This document shows positions 14,740 through 14,755 of a stretch of DNA of 14,755 bases, piece by piece (positions within the stretch are counted from its first letter, which is position 1; the number at the start of each line of letters is the position of its first letter). The notes below the pieces were generated by a model, which was given only the letters and a program-made list of their open reading frames with translations, had not been told where the DNA came from and ran no database searches. The position numbers were made by a program, and so were the translations under genes. Source of the DNA: JAKQIM01 sp964633225 (lineage in GTDB: Bacteria > Chloroflexota > Anaerolineae > Anaerolineales > UBA4823); contig CAZWFQ010000077.1 of NCBI GenBank assembly GCA_964633225.1, forward strand, positions 1 through 14,755, read 5' to 3'.

Positions 14740-14755
14740 TGATTCTACTACAGGT

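Overview
The window is a dense, ordinary-looking bacterial chromosome segment of moderate GC content. It holds eleven protein-coding genes, with almost no intergenic space and no mobile elements, CRISPR arrays or RNA genes that I can see. The gene content and protein flavour suggest a Chloroflexota (Anaerolineae-like) bacterium: a MoaD-MoaE fusion, an RNase III/SMC pair, a MOFRL-type glycerate kinase and a huge membrane protein behind RF2. That assignment is an inference from family resemblance and was not checked by search.

Layout, left to right. (1) A leftward operon starts near 4550: ftsY (SRP receptor), then prfB (release factor 2, read through a programmed +1 frameshift), then a very large polytopic membrane protein resembling GT-C glycosyltransferases. 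The membrane gene overlaps the prfB end and runs off the left edge with 849 codons visible. (2) A 69-base divergent promoter region (4551-4619) separates this from a rightward operon: mtnA (methylthioribose-1-phosphate isomerase), moaC, a moaD-moaE fusion (MoaX type) and a threonine-synthase-like PLP enzyme with an N-terminal zinc ribbon. Gaps in this operon are 5 bases or fewer, or the genes overlap. (3) After a 146-base gap with a possible promoter and a clear stem-loop come rnc (RNase III) and smc, which overlap. (4) smc ends exactly against a convergent leftward operon: a 63-residue protein of unknown function, a SRAP/YedK-type abasic-site DNA-protein crosslinking protein, and a glycerate kinase. 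A perfect -35 hexamer pointing off the right edge suggests another divergent gene just outside.

How the genes fit together: ftsY (protein targeting), prfB (termination), rnc (RNA processing) and smc (chromosome organisation) are housekeeping genes. rnc-smc-ftsY is a common bacterial neighbourhood, here split and partly inverted by an inserted mtnA-moaC-moaX-thrC block. moaC and moaX supply two steps of molybdopterin synthesis. mtnA belongs to methionine salvage.

I do not see a convincing undescribed system. The items most worth a second look are the RF2 frameshift site, the internal Gly-Gly of the MoaD-MoaE fusion, a Ser in place of a metal-binding Asp in RNase III, an apparently leaderless ftsY promoter, the hairpin in front of rnc, and the lipobox at the head of the large membrane protein.
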